Below are positions 32,973 through 39,553 of a DNA stretch of 39,553 nucleotides, piece after piece (position 1 is the stretch's first letter; the number at the start of each line of letters is the position of its first letter). This DNA comes from Cryobacterium cheniae (GTDB taxonomy: Bacteria; Actinomycetota; Actinomycetes; Actinomycetales; Microbacteriaceae). Where the stretch lies: positions 249 to 39,801 of the forward strand of contig NZ_SOGN01000007.1 of the NCBI RefSeq assembly GCF_004403395.1, in the 5' to 3' direction. The notes beneath the pieces are model-generated. The model searched no databases. It was not told where the DNA came from and was given only the letters and a program-made list of their open reading frames with translations. Made by a program: the position numbers and the translations under genes.

Positions 32973-34367
32973 GTGCGTATCGCCGTTGTCTCCCTCCTCC
33001 TCGCCGCCAGTGCCGGACTGACCGGTTTCAGCGTGCTCGCGTACGACCTGTTCAAACCGGGTCGGGACACCGTGCCCCTCGTCATCTGCACCGCCTTGCT
33101 GTGGCTGCTGTTCGCGCTCGCCGTGCTCACCCTGCGTGGGGTGCGAGGCCGGGCCGTGGTCGTGCTGATCCTGGCCGGTTCGGCTTTGATCGGAGCCGCG
33201 GCCATGGTCGGTCCGCCGAACACGAGCACGGATTCCGCGCGTTACGCCTGGGACGGCATTGTCACCACCGAGGGCATTTCGCCGTATGCCTATACGCCGG
33301 CCGATGATCGGCTCGATGCGCTGCGCCCCGACTGGCTGTTCCCGGCTCCGGAGTTGACCGAGGCAGGAGAGCCCGTGTGCGTCGGCGAACGCATCCAGAC
33401 GGCGCAGAAAACCGAGTCCGGGGACATCCTCTGTTCGGCGCTGAACCGCACCGGGGTGCCCACGATCTATCCGCCGGCCGCCGAGATCTTCTTCGCGGGC
33501 GTTCGGGCGATCACCGGGCCGGATGCGGAGTACTGGCCGTTGCAGCTGACGGGCCTCCTGCTCAGCGTCGGCACGACCGTGATGCTGCTGGTCGGGATGC
33601 GCCGCCGCGGCATCGACCAGCGCTTCGCCGCGCTCTGGGCCTGGTGTCCGCTCGTCGCCACCGAAGCCGTCACGAACTCCCATATCGACATGCTCGGCGT
33701 CGTCTTCACGCTGAGCGCGGTATTCCTGGTCACCGGCAGGCGCTATTGGCGCGGCGGAATCGCCCTCGGCGCGGCGATCGCGACCAAGTTGATCCCCGTG
33801 CTCGCGGCTCCCGCCATGCTGCGGCGCCAGGGCTGGAAGGTCACCGTGGCCGCCATGGTCACCTTCCTGCTGCTGTACGTGCCGTATGTGCTGACCACCG
33901 GCATTGGGGTGCTCGGCTACCTGCCCGGCTACCTCTCCGAGGAAGGGTACGAGGACGGCACCCGCTTCGCCCTGCTCTCGCTGATCGCGCCGGGCGGTTC
34001 GGCCGTCATCGTCGCGGGCGTGCTGCTTGTCGTCATCGCCGGGCTCGTGATCTGGAAGACCGACCCGGACCAGCCCTGGCTGGGCCAGCTCGTCATGATC
34101 GGCAGTGCGCTGCTCATCCTGAGCCCGCGCTACTCCTGGTATGCCCTGTTGATGCTTCCGTTCATCGCCCTCAGCGGCCGCTGGGAGTGGCTCCTCGTGC
34201 CGATGGCGCTCACCCTCCGCCTGCTGGTCCCGTCGATTCCCCTCACCCGGGTGGCCATCGCCACGGCGATCGTCGTGATCGTCGCCATGTCGATCCACCG
34301 CGCCCGCCCCGAGGTGACGCGACGCCTGTTTCGCCCGCCCCTGCGCCTGCCGAAACCCGGTGGGTGA
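32973..34367 (+). CDS. GT-C membrane glycosyltransferase, polyprenol-phosphate-mannose-dependent type
   Basis: 464 residues from GTG 32973 with eleven or so hydrophobic helices. After the first helices comes the acidic loop DSARYAWDGIVTTEGISPYAYTP, the D-x(3)-Y-x-W-D-G pattern of GT87/MptB-like mannosyltransferases. YPPAAEIFFAGVRAI and TNSHIDMLGVVFTLSAVFLVT follow, then GAAIATKLIPVLAAPAML. A long insert with two cysteines (VCVGER, ILCSAL) lies in the first large loop and may form a disulfide outside. The enzyme would use a polyprenyl-phosphate sugar, possibly made by the GT2 at 29097. The acceptor is unknown. Confidence 0.88.
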   Translation: MRIAVVSLLLAASAGLTGFSVLAYDLFKPGRDTVPLVICTALLWLLFALAVLTLRGVRGRAVVVLILAGSALIGAAAMVGPPNTSTDSARYAWDGIVTTEGISPYAYTPADDRLDALRPDWLFPAPELTEAGEPVCVGERIQTAQKTESGDILCSALNRTGVPTIYPPAAEIFFAGVRAITGPDAEYWPLQLTGLLLSVGTTVMLLVGMRRRGIDQRFAALWAWCPLVATEAVTNSHIDMLGVVFTLSAVFLVTGRRYWRGGIALGAAIATKLIPVLAAPAMLRRQGWKVTVAAMVTFLLLYVPYVLTTGIGVLGYLPGYLSEEGYEDGTRFALLSLIAPGGSAVIVAGVLLVVIAGLVIWKTDPDQPWLGQLVMIGSALLILSPRYSWYALLMLPFIALSGRWEWLLVPMALTLRLLVPSIPLTRVAIATAIVVIVAMSIHRARPEVTRRLFRPPLRLPKPGG

Positions 34368-34454
34368 GCCTGCCCAGCGCGGGAAACTCCGGACGTCGGT
34401 GCACCGCGTCCCGGCAGGCTCGATCACCGGGCCAACACAGGCCCGACCACCGAC

Positions 34455-34492
34455 GACGCGGGCGAGCTGCACAGACGCGGGCGAGCTACACC
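34455..34492 (+). repeat. Two 19-bp direct repeats
   Basis: GACGCGGGCGAGCTGCACA (34455-34473) is followed at once by GACGCGGGCGAGCTACACC (34474-34492). It sits just before the terminator hairpin in the 176-bp gap between convergent genes. Confidence 0.8.
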
Positions 34493-34495
34493 AAG

Positions 34496-34529
34496 AAGGG
34501 CCCGCCGCGCATCTGCGCGGCGGGCCCTT
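34496..34529. terminator. Bidirectional terminator hairpin
   Basis: AAGGGCCCGCCGCGC and its exact complement make a 15-bp perfect stem with loop ATCT. It lies between the convergent GT-C gene and the lipoprotein gene. The stem ends in CCCTT on both strands, so it can stop transcription from either side despite a short T-tract. Confidence 0.85.
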
Positions 34530-34543
34530 CCGAGAAAGCGGTG

Positions 34544-35221
34544 TTACTTGGTGGCAACCGTGATCTTCGCGATGCCGACCAGGAGCTGGTCAGCGACGGC
34601 ATCCGTCTTGAACGTGTCGTTGAGCAGACCGGCAGCCTCGGCCGAGATGTGAACGGTGGTCCCCTCGAGGATGGCGTTGTCGCCGTCCATCTGCAGCGGC
34701 TTCAGGGTTCCGCCGTAGAGGTTGAAGAGGAGGACCTGGGTGGCGGCCGACTCCCCGTTGACGCTCACGTCACCGAACAGCTTGCTGGTGCCGGGGTCGA
34801 TCGTGAAGTTGGTCAGCTCGACCACGGTCTCGCCGGCGGTCAGCGAGAAGCCGGAGCCCTCGTGCTCGATGGAGCCCTGGACGAAGGGGCGGTAGTCCTC
34901 TTCGGGGTCGTAGTAGTCCACGTTTCCACCGGTGATCGGGAAGTGCAGGCTGCCGTCGGTCAGGGTGGCGGTTCCCACGGTTCCCGGGGCAAGGCCGAGG
35001 CTGGTCAGCGCGGCGGCGAAGTCGGCGTCGAGCAGGACGGAGGTGTCGACGCCCGACAGTGCGGGGATCGAGGCGACGGCCTTGGGGGTTGCTTCCTCGG
35101 AGGAGGACGAGGAATTCTCGGCCGGGGCGGTCGCATCGGCGGTGGTCGAGCAGGCGGCGAGCCCGGCGATGAGGAGGCCCGCGGTGGCGAGGCTGAGCGT
35201 GGTCTTGGTGAGTGTGCGCAT
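34544..35221 (-). CDS. Lipoprotein of unknown function
   Basis: 225 residues from ATG 35221 with AAGGA twelve bases upstream. The N-terminus has a signal and the lipobox LAAC (Cys24), then a Ser/Glu-rich linker with a run of serines (NSSSSSEE). The folded part (about 50-225) is rich in beta-strand patterns: SLHFPITGGNVDYYDPEEDYRPFVQGSIEHEGSGFSLTAGE, LTNFTIDPGTSKLFGDVSVNG, GTTVHISAEAAGLLND. This is faintly like the HtaA-type haem-binding or similar beta-sandwich domains, but I would not assign it. It has its own terminator at 34496-34529. A membrane-attached outer-face location is firm. Confidence 0.87.
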   Translation of the reverse strand: MRTLTKTTLSLATAGLLIAGLAACSTTADATAPAENSSSSSEEATPKAVASIPALSGVDTSVLLDADFAAALTSLGLAPGTVGTATLTDGSLHFPITGGNVDYYDPEEDYRPFVQGSIEHEGSGFSLTAGETVVELTNFTIDPGTSKLFGDVSVNGESAATQVLLFNLYGGTLKPLQMDGDNAILEGTTVHISAEAAGLLNDTFKTDAVADQLLVGIAKITVATK

Positions 35222-35365
35222 GAGGAAATCCTTAGGGTCTGTGGTTGGGATTCAGGGGTTCTTGGTGCTGAATGAGGTTCGGTCCCCTCCACGAAACGGT
35301 TTGGAATTACTTCAAATCAGTGCGACCCCCCGCCCGCGCCCTCGGAATTCCGCAGATCCGGGCAC

Positions 35366-35394
35366 AAAAATGCGGCCGAGCAGAACCCGGCCGC
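35366..35394 (-). terminator. Rho-independent terminator of the zincin-like gene
   Basis: On the minus strand GCGGCCG and CGGCCGC (35394-35388 and 35378-35372) form a 7-bp stem with a nine-base loop, followed directly by ATTTTTG. It lies 36 bp after the stop at 35430. Confidence 0.8.
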
Positions 35395-35429
35395 CAGTGA
35401 GCGGAAGCAGTGCGCCGAAAGCCGGAACC

Positions 35430-35882
35430 CTAGAAGTGACGGAACCGATCCGGCGCCAGGTCCCACGGGTCCTTGCCGAGCAGCTCGGCGATCGCACGGA
35501 AGACGCAGCTCTCGATCACCATCCGCCGGTGCAGATCATCGTTCCGGTGCAGCCGGGTCAGGCGCTGGATCGGCAGACGGTAGAACACCACCCGACGCTC
35601 CGCGGCGTTCACGGCCCAACGCTCCACACCGATGCCCGCCAGCACCGATGCGGGTCCGGCCGCAACCTCGAACGTCACATCGCTCAGCTGGTCCGGCCAG
35701 ACCGAGCGGAGGTAGTCGACGGTGGAGACCACGGTCATGTCGAAGGTGTCGCTCCGCGTCTGCAGAGGCGGCAGATAGGGGCCGGTGGCCGAGCTGCGGA
35801 CGCCCCGGCCGTGCCGGTCGCGACCGCGCCCGCGCTGAACGGGGGCCGGGGTCGACGCGGCGGAACGGCGAACTCGAGACAT
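35430..35882 (-). CDS. Zincin-like metallopeptidase family protein without a recognisable HExxH motif
   Basis: 150 residues from ATG 35882. The N-terminal 40 residues are basic and probably disordered (VQRGRGRDRHGRG). The conserved part has LRSVWPDQLSDVTFEVAAGP, VVFYRLPIQRLTRLHRND and RRMVIESCVFRAIAELLGKDPWDLAP. In many members of this actinobacterial family the last stretch carries HExxH; here the aligned segment reads IESCVFRA, so zinc binding there is unlikely. It pairs divergently with DUF3499, as in the M. tuberculosis Rv3259/Rv3258c neighbourhood. TAGGAT 6 bp before the ATG makes the transcript leaderless. The role is unknown. Confidence 0.85.
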   Translation of the reverse strand: MSRVRRSAASTPAPVQRGRGRDRHGRGVRSSATGPYLPPLQTRSDTFDMTVVSTVDYLRSVWPDQLSDVTFEVAAGPASVLAGIGVERWAVNAAERRVVFYRLPIQRLTRLHRNDDLHRRMVIESCVFRAIAELLGKDPWDLAPDRFRHF

Positions 35883-35926
35883 ACCCTTATCCTAGTTCGA
35901 CCGGTTGAACCGGTAGCCTGTAGCCA
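35883..35926. promoter_or_regulatory. Overlapping divergent leaderless promoters with central palindrome
   Basis: Only 44 bp separate the two start codons. Leftward -10 TAGGAT (35894-35889) is 6 bp from its ATG; rightward -10 TAGCCT (35914-35919) is 7 bp from its ATG. Each -35 position (17 bp back) falls on the -10 of the other promoter, so the two overlap face to face. ACCGGTT-G-AACCGGT (35900-35914) is a perfect 7-1-7 palindrome in the middle. Confidence 0.65.
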
Positions 35927-36160
35927 ATGTCATTCCGGCCCTGTTCCCGTGTCGCCTGCCCGGAGGAATCCGCCGCGACTCTCACGTTCGACTACGCGGA
36001 CGCGATGGCCGTTCTCGGTCCGCTCGCCGTCCAGCGAGAGCCGCACACCTTCGACCTCTGCGCCCGGCATGCCCGGCTCACCGCCGCCCCGCAGGGTTGG
36101 CAACTGGTGCGCCTCCGTACCCTGGGCGAGGCGGCAACCGAGTCGGGTTCCACGGAATGA
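35927..36160 (+). CDS. DUF3499 family protein
   Basis: 77 residues. CSRVACPEES at the start and DLCARHA in the middle give a Cys-x4-Cys plus Cys-x2-His arrangement that could bind zinc. ATLTFDYADAMAVLGPL, the WQLVR segment and overall length match the DUF3499 family of actinomycetes. It is leaderless (TAGCCT 7 bp upstream) and its stop overlaps the start of the phosphohexomutase-like gene (ATGA). Function unknown. The link with a phosphomannomutase-family gene and a divergent zincin-like gene is conserved in mycobacteria (Rv3257c-Rv3259). Confidence 0.9.
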   Translation: MSFRPCSRVACPEESAATLTFDYADAMAVLGPLAVQREPHTFDLCARHARLTAAPQGWQLVRLRTLGEAATESGSTE

Positions 36161-37572
36161 GCGCCCAGACGGATGCCGCCGCCCGCCTCGACGCCGTCGT
36201 CGGCCCCCACGAGGTGCGCGGCACGGCCTCCGCACCTCTGACCGACGATGTGGTGGCGGCCCTGGCCGCCGCCTTCGTCGACGAGGTCGGCGCGCAGAGC
36301 CGAGAGGTGCTCGTCTGCCACGACCGGGCCGATGCGGGCGACCTCGTGGCCGCCTTCACCCGAGGCGCTTCGGTCCGGGGGGCCACCGTCGTCGACCTCG
36401 GCGTGTGCTCCACCGACGAGATCCGATTCGGCTCGGGCACCCTGAACGCGCCGGCCGCCCGGATCACGGCCTCCTCGCTCACCGTGCTGCGGGCGGGCGC
36501 GCAGGAGATCGGTCAGGGCCACGGTCTCGGCGCCATCCGTGACCGCGCCGTCGGATACCTGGCCGACGGACCGGCACCGGTGGCGACGCCCGGCGCCCGC
36601 CGTGACCTCGACCTGCTGCCCGACTACACGGCTGGCCTGCGCGCGCTCGTCGAGCTCACCGGCATCCGCCCGCTCACCGTCGTGGTCGACGCCGGCCGCG
36701 GGGCCGCCGCCCGCACGGTGCCCTTCGTTTTGCGAGAGTCACCCGTCACGATCGTCCCGCTCTTCTTCGACCATGACCCCAGCCTCCCGGCGCACAGGAT
36801 CGATCCCGCCGACCCGGCCACCCTCACGGACCTGCGAAATGCGGTGATCCAGCACGAGGCCGACCTGGGGCTCGGTTTCGATGCTGACGGCGGCCGCTGC
36901 GTGGTGGTGGATGAGACCGGATGCGTCGTGCCGCCGTCCGCGATCGGGGCACTGCTGGCCCGGCGGACAATTATGCGGGCCCGCACAGAGGATCCCGCCC
37001 GGGACCTGGTGGTCCTGCATGACCTCACCGTCTCCCGCTTCGTTGCGGAGACGATCGAGGCGGCCGGCGCGGCCGCGGTCCCCACCCCGGTCGGCGGTTC
37101 CCTGATGCGGGCCGAGTTACGGGTCACCGGGGCCGTCTTCGGAATCGGGCACTCCGGCGACTATTATTTCCCGCAGTTCTGGTGCGCCGACAGCGGTCTA
37201 CTCGCGGCCCTGCACGTCCTGGCGGAGATCGGCTTCCAGCCCCGACCGTTGTCCGCGCTGGCGACGGATGCCATGCCGTACGCCCACTCCGGCGAGATCG
37301 GCGTGGCCGTCGACGACCTGCCCGGGGTCTACGCGCGCATCGTCGACGCCTTCACGGGTTCCGCCGACTTCGAGGAGATCGACGGCCTCACGGTCACCGG
37401 CATGACGAGCGCCGACGAGCCGTTCTGGTGGGTCAACGTGCGCCCGTCACGCACCGAGCCCGAGCAGGCGCAGCAGCAACAGCCCGGGCTGCGGCTCACC
37501 GTGGAGGCCGGGACGCCTGAGGTCATGGTGCGCATCCGAGACCAGGTCCTGGCACTCATCCCCGACGCATGA
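36157..37572 (+). CDS. Phosphomannomutase/phosphoglucomutase homologue with altered active site (probable pseudoenzyme)
   Basis: 471 residues, ATG 36157 overlapping the DUF3499 stop. The four-domain phosphohexomutase layout is intact, but key motifs are changed. The phosphoserine loop, normally TASHNP plus a NG-containing stretch, is TASSLT (104-109) and about seven residues shorter before VLRAGAQEIGQ. The metal loop DGDADR is DADGGR (242-247), losing the third Asp. The sugar-binding GEHSxH is GIGHSGD (329-335), losing the Glu and final His. The phosphate loop SNTEP is SRTEP (431-435) with an added EQAQQQQPG. Flanking sequence (YYFPQFWCADSGLLAALHVLAEIG) is well kept and the frame is open, so it is not a decaying pseudogene. 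A regulatory or binding role is inferred. Confidence 0.85.
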   Translation: MSAQTDAAARLDAVVGPHEVRGTASAPLTDDVVAALAAAFVDEVGAQSREVLVCHDRADAGDLVAAFTRGASVRGATVVDLGVCSTDEIRFGSGTLNAPAARITASSLTVLRAGAQEIGQGHGLGAIRDRAVGYLADGPAPVATPGARRDLDLLPDYTAGLRALVELTGIRPLTVVVDAGRGAAARTVPFVLRESPVTIVPLFFDHDPSLPAHRIDPADPATLTDLRNAVIQHEADLGLGFDADGGRCVVVDETGCVVPPSAIGALLARRTIMRARTEDPARDLVVLHDLTVSRFVAETIEAAGAAAVPTPVGGSLMRAELRVTGAVFGIGHSGDYYFPQFWCADSGLLAALHVLAEIGFQPRPLSALATDAMPYAHSGEIGVAVDDLPGVYARIVDAFTGSADFEEIDGLTVTGMTSADEPFWWVNVRPSRTEPEQAQQQQPGLRLTVEAGTPEVMVRIRDQVLALIPDA

Positions 37573-37608
37573 CCGCACGTTACGAGCACGTTTCGGCCCG
37601 CGGGTCGG

Positions 37609-37689
37609 TTTCGGCACCCGCGTTCGGGTGTCATACGCTGACACACGCATTGGATAGCAGTCGGCCCCACCGTCGCGGTAGCGCTATCC
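37609..37689 (+). promoter_or_regulatory. Hairpin and inverted repeat in the leader of the permease gene
   Basis: CACCCG-CGTT-CGGGTG (37615-37630) is a short stem that may end the mutase-like transcript, though no T-run follows. GGATAGC (37652-37658) and GCTATCC (37683-37689) form a 7-bp inverted repeat with a 24-base spacer, ending 18 bp before the permease ATG. Either could be regulatory. The CTGGAG ribosome-binding site precedes ATG 37708. Confidence 0.35.
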
Positions 37690-37707
37690 CGCTGAAACTG
37701 GAGTGAC

Positions 37708-39189
37708 ATGGGCAACCTGACGAACACCGACCGCACCGCCGTGAAAGAAGGTGAGGGCGGCCGACAGCTGGTCAAATCCCTGAAACCGCGACACCTTTCC
37801 ATGATCGCCATCGCCGGCGTGATCGGGGCCGGCCTCTTCGTCGGGTCCGGCGCCGCCATCCAGCAGGCCGGACCGGGCATCCTCGTGGCCTATACGGCCG
37901 CGGGTCTCCTCGTCATCCTGGTCATGCGGATGCTCGGCGAAATGGCGGCGGCACATCCGGAAACCGGGTCGTTCTCCAGCTACGCCGACAAAGCCCTCGG
38001 TCGCTGGGCCGGACTCAGCATCGGCTGGTTGTACGCCTGGTTCTGGATCATCGTCCTCGGCATCGAGGCCACGGCCGGCGCGGCCATCGTGCACCGCTGG
38101 GTGCCGGAGGTCGACCAGTGGGTGTGGGCGCTCCTCCTGATGGTGCTCCTCACGGGCACCAACGTCGCCTCCGTCAAGATGTTCGGTGAATTCGAGTTCT
38201 GGTTCGCGTCGATCAAGGTGGCGGCCATCGCCGTCTTCCTGCTGCTCGGAGTCGTGGCCATCCTCGGGTTGATGCCCGGGGTCGCGGCGCCCGGCATGAG
38301 CAACCTCACCGGAAACGGCGGGTTCTTCCCCAACGGCAGCGGCGCCGTCCTCGGCGGCGTGCTCGTGGTCGTCTTCTCGTTCTTCGGCGCCGAAATCGCC
38401 ACGATCGCCGCCGGCGAGTCCGAGAACCCGGTCGACGCGGTCAAGAAGGCCGTCAAATCAACCGTCTGGCGCATCCTCGTCTTCTACATCGGCTCCATCG
38501 CCGTCGTCGTCACGCTGCTCCCGTGGAACAGCGCCTCCGTGGCCAAAAGCCCGTATGTCGCCGTGATCGAGCTCTACGGAATCCCCGGAGCCGGAACGAT
38601 CATGGACATCATCGTCCTGACCAGCGTGCTCTCCTGCCTGAACTCGGGTCTCTACACGGCGAGCCGGATGCTCTTCTCCCTGTCGGAACGCGGCGATGCG
38701 CCCAAGGCCTGGTCCAAGATCTCCGTCCGCGGCGTCCCGCGCGGCGCCGTCCTGTCCTCCACCGTCGTCGGTTTCATCACGGTGGGACTGAACTACATCG
38801 CGCCCGACACCGTCTTCCTCTACCTGGTCAACACCTCGGGGGCGATCGCGCTCCTCGTCTGGCTGGTCATCGCCGTGTCGCAGCTGATCCTCCGCCGCCG
38901 CTTGGGCACGGATGCCGTGAGTCGGCTGACCCTGAAAATGTGGGCCTTCCCCTACCTGACCTGGGTGGCGATCGCGGCCATCCTTGCCCTGCTCGGGGGC
39001 ATGGCCATCCTCGAGCGCACCCGGATGGAACTCCTGATGTCCTTGCTGCTCGCGGCCGCCGTTGTCGGCATCGGCCTCTGGAAGTACCGCGGGGACAGGG
39101 GTGCTGCCCACCGGATTCCGGACGATTCGGAGTCTGACGACGAGTCCGAGATTCTCACCCCGGCCGAGAACGCGTCCGCCCTGAGCTAG
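37708..39189 (+). CDS. Amino-acid permease, APC superfamily (GabP/AnsP/ProY-like)
   Basis: 493 residues with twelve predicted helices. The N-terminal signature is LKPRHLSMIAIAGVIGAGLFVGSGAAIQQAGPG, then LVILVMRMLGEMAAAHPETGSFSSYADKALG, typical of the amino-acid transporter (AAT) family. VFSFFGAEIATIAAGESENPVDAVKKAVKSTVWRILVFYIGSI is the second conserved block, and LNSGLYTASRMLFSLSERGDAPK the third. The C-terminal tail is acidic (DSESDDESE). It is a proton-driven importer of an amino acid or GABA; which one is not readable. It has CTGGAG eight bases upstream. A hairpin with a T-rich tail follows. Confidence 0.92.
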   Translation: MGNLTNTDRTAVKEGEGGRQLVKSLKPRHLSMIAIAGVIGAGLFVGSGAAIQQAGPGILVAYTAAGLLVILVMRMLGEMAAAHPETGSFSSYADKALGRWAGLSIGWLYAWFWIIVLGIEATAGAAIVHRWVPEVDQWVWALLLMVLLTGTNVASVKMFGEFEFWFASIKVAAIAVFLLLGVVAILGLMPGVAAPGMSNLTGNGGFFPNGSGAVLGGVLVVVFSFFGAEIATIAAGESENPVDAVKKAVKSTVWRILVFYIGSIAVVVTLLPWNSASVAKSPYVAVIELYGIPGAGTIMDIIVLTSVLSCLNSGLYTASRMLFSLSERGDAPKAWSKISVRGVPRGAVLSSTVVGFITVGLNYIAPDTVFLYLVNTSGAIALLVWLVIAVSQLILRRRLGTDAVSRLTLKMWAFPYLTWVAIAAILALLGGMAILERTRMELLMSLLLAAAVVGIGLWKYRGDRGAAHRIPDDSESDDESEILTPAENASALS

Positions 39190-39205
39190 GGCGCCGAGAC
39201 GGATG

Positions 39206-39254
39206 CCGCCCGGTCGTTTCGCCCTTTGGGGTGTGACACGCCCGGGCGGTTTCT
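39206..39254 (+). terminator. Candidate terminator after the permease gene
   Basis: CCGCCCGG (39206-39213) pairs with CCGGGCGG (39242-39249), which is followed by TTTCTGGTTTT. The 28-base loop is long, so strength is uncertain. Confidence 0.45.
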
Positions 39255-39258
39255 GGTT

Positions 39259-39287
39259 TTGACGGCCTGGTGTGGGGACCGTAATGT
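39259..39287 (+). promoter_or_regulatory. Strong sigma-70-type promoter P1
   Basis: TTGACG (39259-39264), exactly 17 bp, TAATGT (39282-39287). No gene follows inside the window. Confidence 0.6.
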
Positions 39288-39496
39288 ATTCAAACGTACC
39301 CCACAGGTGCGGAAAGCCGCAGAGCTTCCCGGCCTCACGTGGAACCATAGTTTTGAGCTTGTTCCCATGTTTGTATCCGTTACGGATCGGTGTGGGGGAG
39401 GCCTAAGATAGTAACTCTCTCCGGCTGTTCGTCTGGTCGGGTCGGTAGATGTTCCGGTGTGCTTCGGCGCACTCGGATTCGGCTGCTGGCCTTGAT

Positions 39497-39525
39497 TTGA
39501 CAGGGAATGGCCGGGCAGATAAGTT
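39497..39525 (+). promoter_or_regulatory. Strong sigma-70-type promoter P2, possible rRNA promoter
   Basis: TTGACA (39497-39502), exactly 17 bp, TAAGTT (39520-39525). The start site would be near 39532, in AAGTTGCC. Perfect -35 boxes are otherwise absent from this window, which fits a stable-RNA promoter. Confidence 0.6.
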
Positions 39526-39553
39526 ATACAAGTTGCCTCGAAGCGACAGCCTG

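Larger units (their letters stand above)
39190..39553 (+). other. Promoter-rich non-coding stretch at the window end, possibly an rRNA operon leader
   Basis: No credible gene. It holds the permease terminator, two strong sigma-70-type promoters pointing right (39259-39287 and 39497-39525), a weaker TAAGAT (39404-39409), a short palindrome ATCCG-TTA-CGGAT (39375-39387) and, at the very end, AAGTTGCCTCGAAGCGAC, which resembles the start of actinobacterial 16S rRNA leaders. The rRNA itself would lie beyond the window. Confidence 0.45.

Noticed and set aside
32220..34472. A 750-codon minus-strand frame across the oxidoreductase and GT-C genes
   Set aside because: Spans two recognisable genes in other frames and has a low-complexity, charged composition.
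36157..37572. Decaying pseudogene explanation for the mutase homologue
   Set aside because: The frame is open over 471 codons, codon use is normal, the start is coupled to DUF3499 and non-catalytic regions are conserved; a functional pseudoenzyme fits better.
39301..39420. A possible tRNA after promoter P1
   Set aside because: I could not fit a cloverleaf: no T-loop GTTCRANNC with matching acceptor arms.

Overview
The window is high-GC DNA of an actinomycete, most likely a member of the Microbacteriaceae. The grounds are a WhiB-family regulator, a DUF3499/zincin-like gene pair, DUF5719, a CstR-type repressor, many apparently leaderless genes with TANNNT -10 boxes 6-7 bp before the start codon, and frequent ACGGATGC oligomers in the sense strand. 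It looks chromosomal. I see no transposase, integrase, phage gene, CRISPR array or tRNA. The species is not identifiable from what I can see.

Layout. 1-4489: three paralogous small exported proteins of unknown function (the first cut by the window edge) around a large secreted protein with five 150-bp VCBS/FG-GAP-like repeats. 4502-12440: a surface-glycan locus. A tightly packed minus-strand operon encodes a DegT-type sugar aminotransferase, a Gfo/Idh/MocA sugar dehydrogenase, a GtrA-like membrane protein and a polyprenyl-phosphate-type glycosyltransferase. Divergent from it are an LpxA-like acyltransferase and a GT2 glycosyltransferase, followed by two minus-strand O-antigen ligase/polymerase-like proteins. 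12486-14485: a persulfide-response operon (CoA-disulfide reductase-rhodanese fusion plus CstR-like repressor) behind a palindromic operator. 14602-19802: an acyl-CoA dehydrogenase, manA, a Vsr-like/AbiEi-like protein and galE.

19898-26929: whiB, a giant membrane GT2 glycosyltransferase, a DUF5719 exported protein, an MTA-phosphorylase-family enzyme that probably starts at CTG, and a sugar-nucleotide epimerase. 27043-28976: a two-component system. 29097-34367: GT2, DUF2064 and methyltransferase genes convergent with a membrane protein and a cytochrome b-molybdopterin oxidoreductase fusion, then a GT-C mannosyltransferase-like protein. 34544-37572: a lipoprotein, then the zincin-like/DUF3499 divergent pair and a phosphohexomutase homologue in which every key active-site motif is altered. 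37708-39553: an amino-acid permease, then about 360 bp of promoter-rich non-coding DNA that may be the leader of an rRNA operon beyond the edge.

Most genes serve cell-envelope glycan assembly: sugar-nucleotide supply (manA, galE, epimerase, 3-amino-sugar enzymes), transfer to lipid carrier (GT2, GtrA), polymerisation or ligation (two ligase-like proteins) and GT-C transferases. The most notable signals are the LpxA-like plus 3-dehydrogenase plus aminotransferase cassette in a presumed monoderm, the degenerate phosphomannomutase, the triplicated exported family using different export routes, the Mo-enzyme fusion with an internal Tat motif, and a family of about 87-bp palindromic elements with conserved arms and diverged cores.
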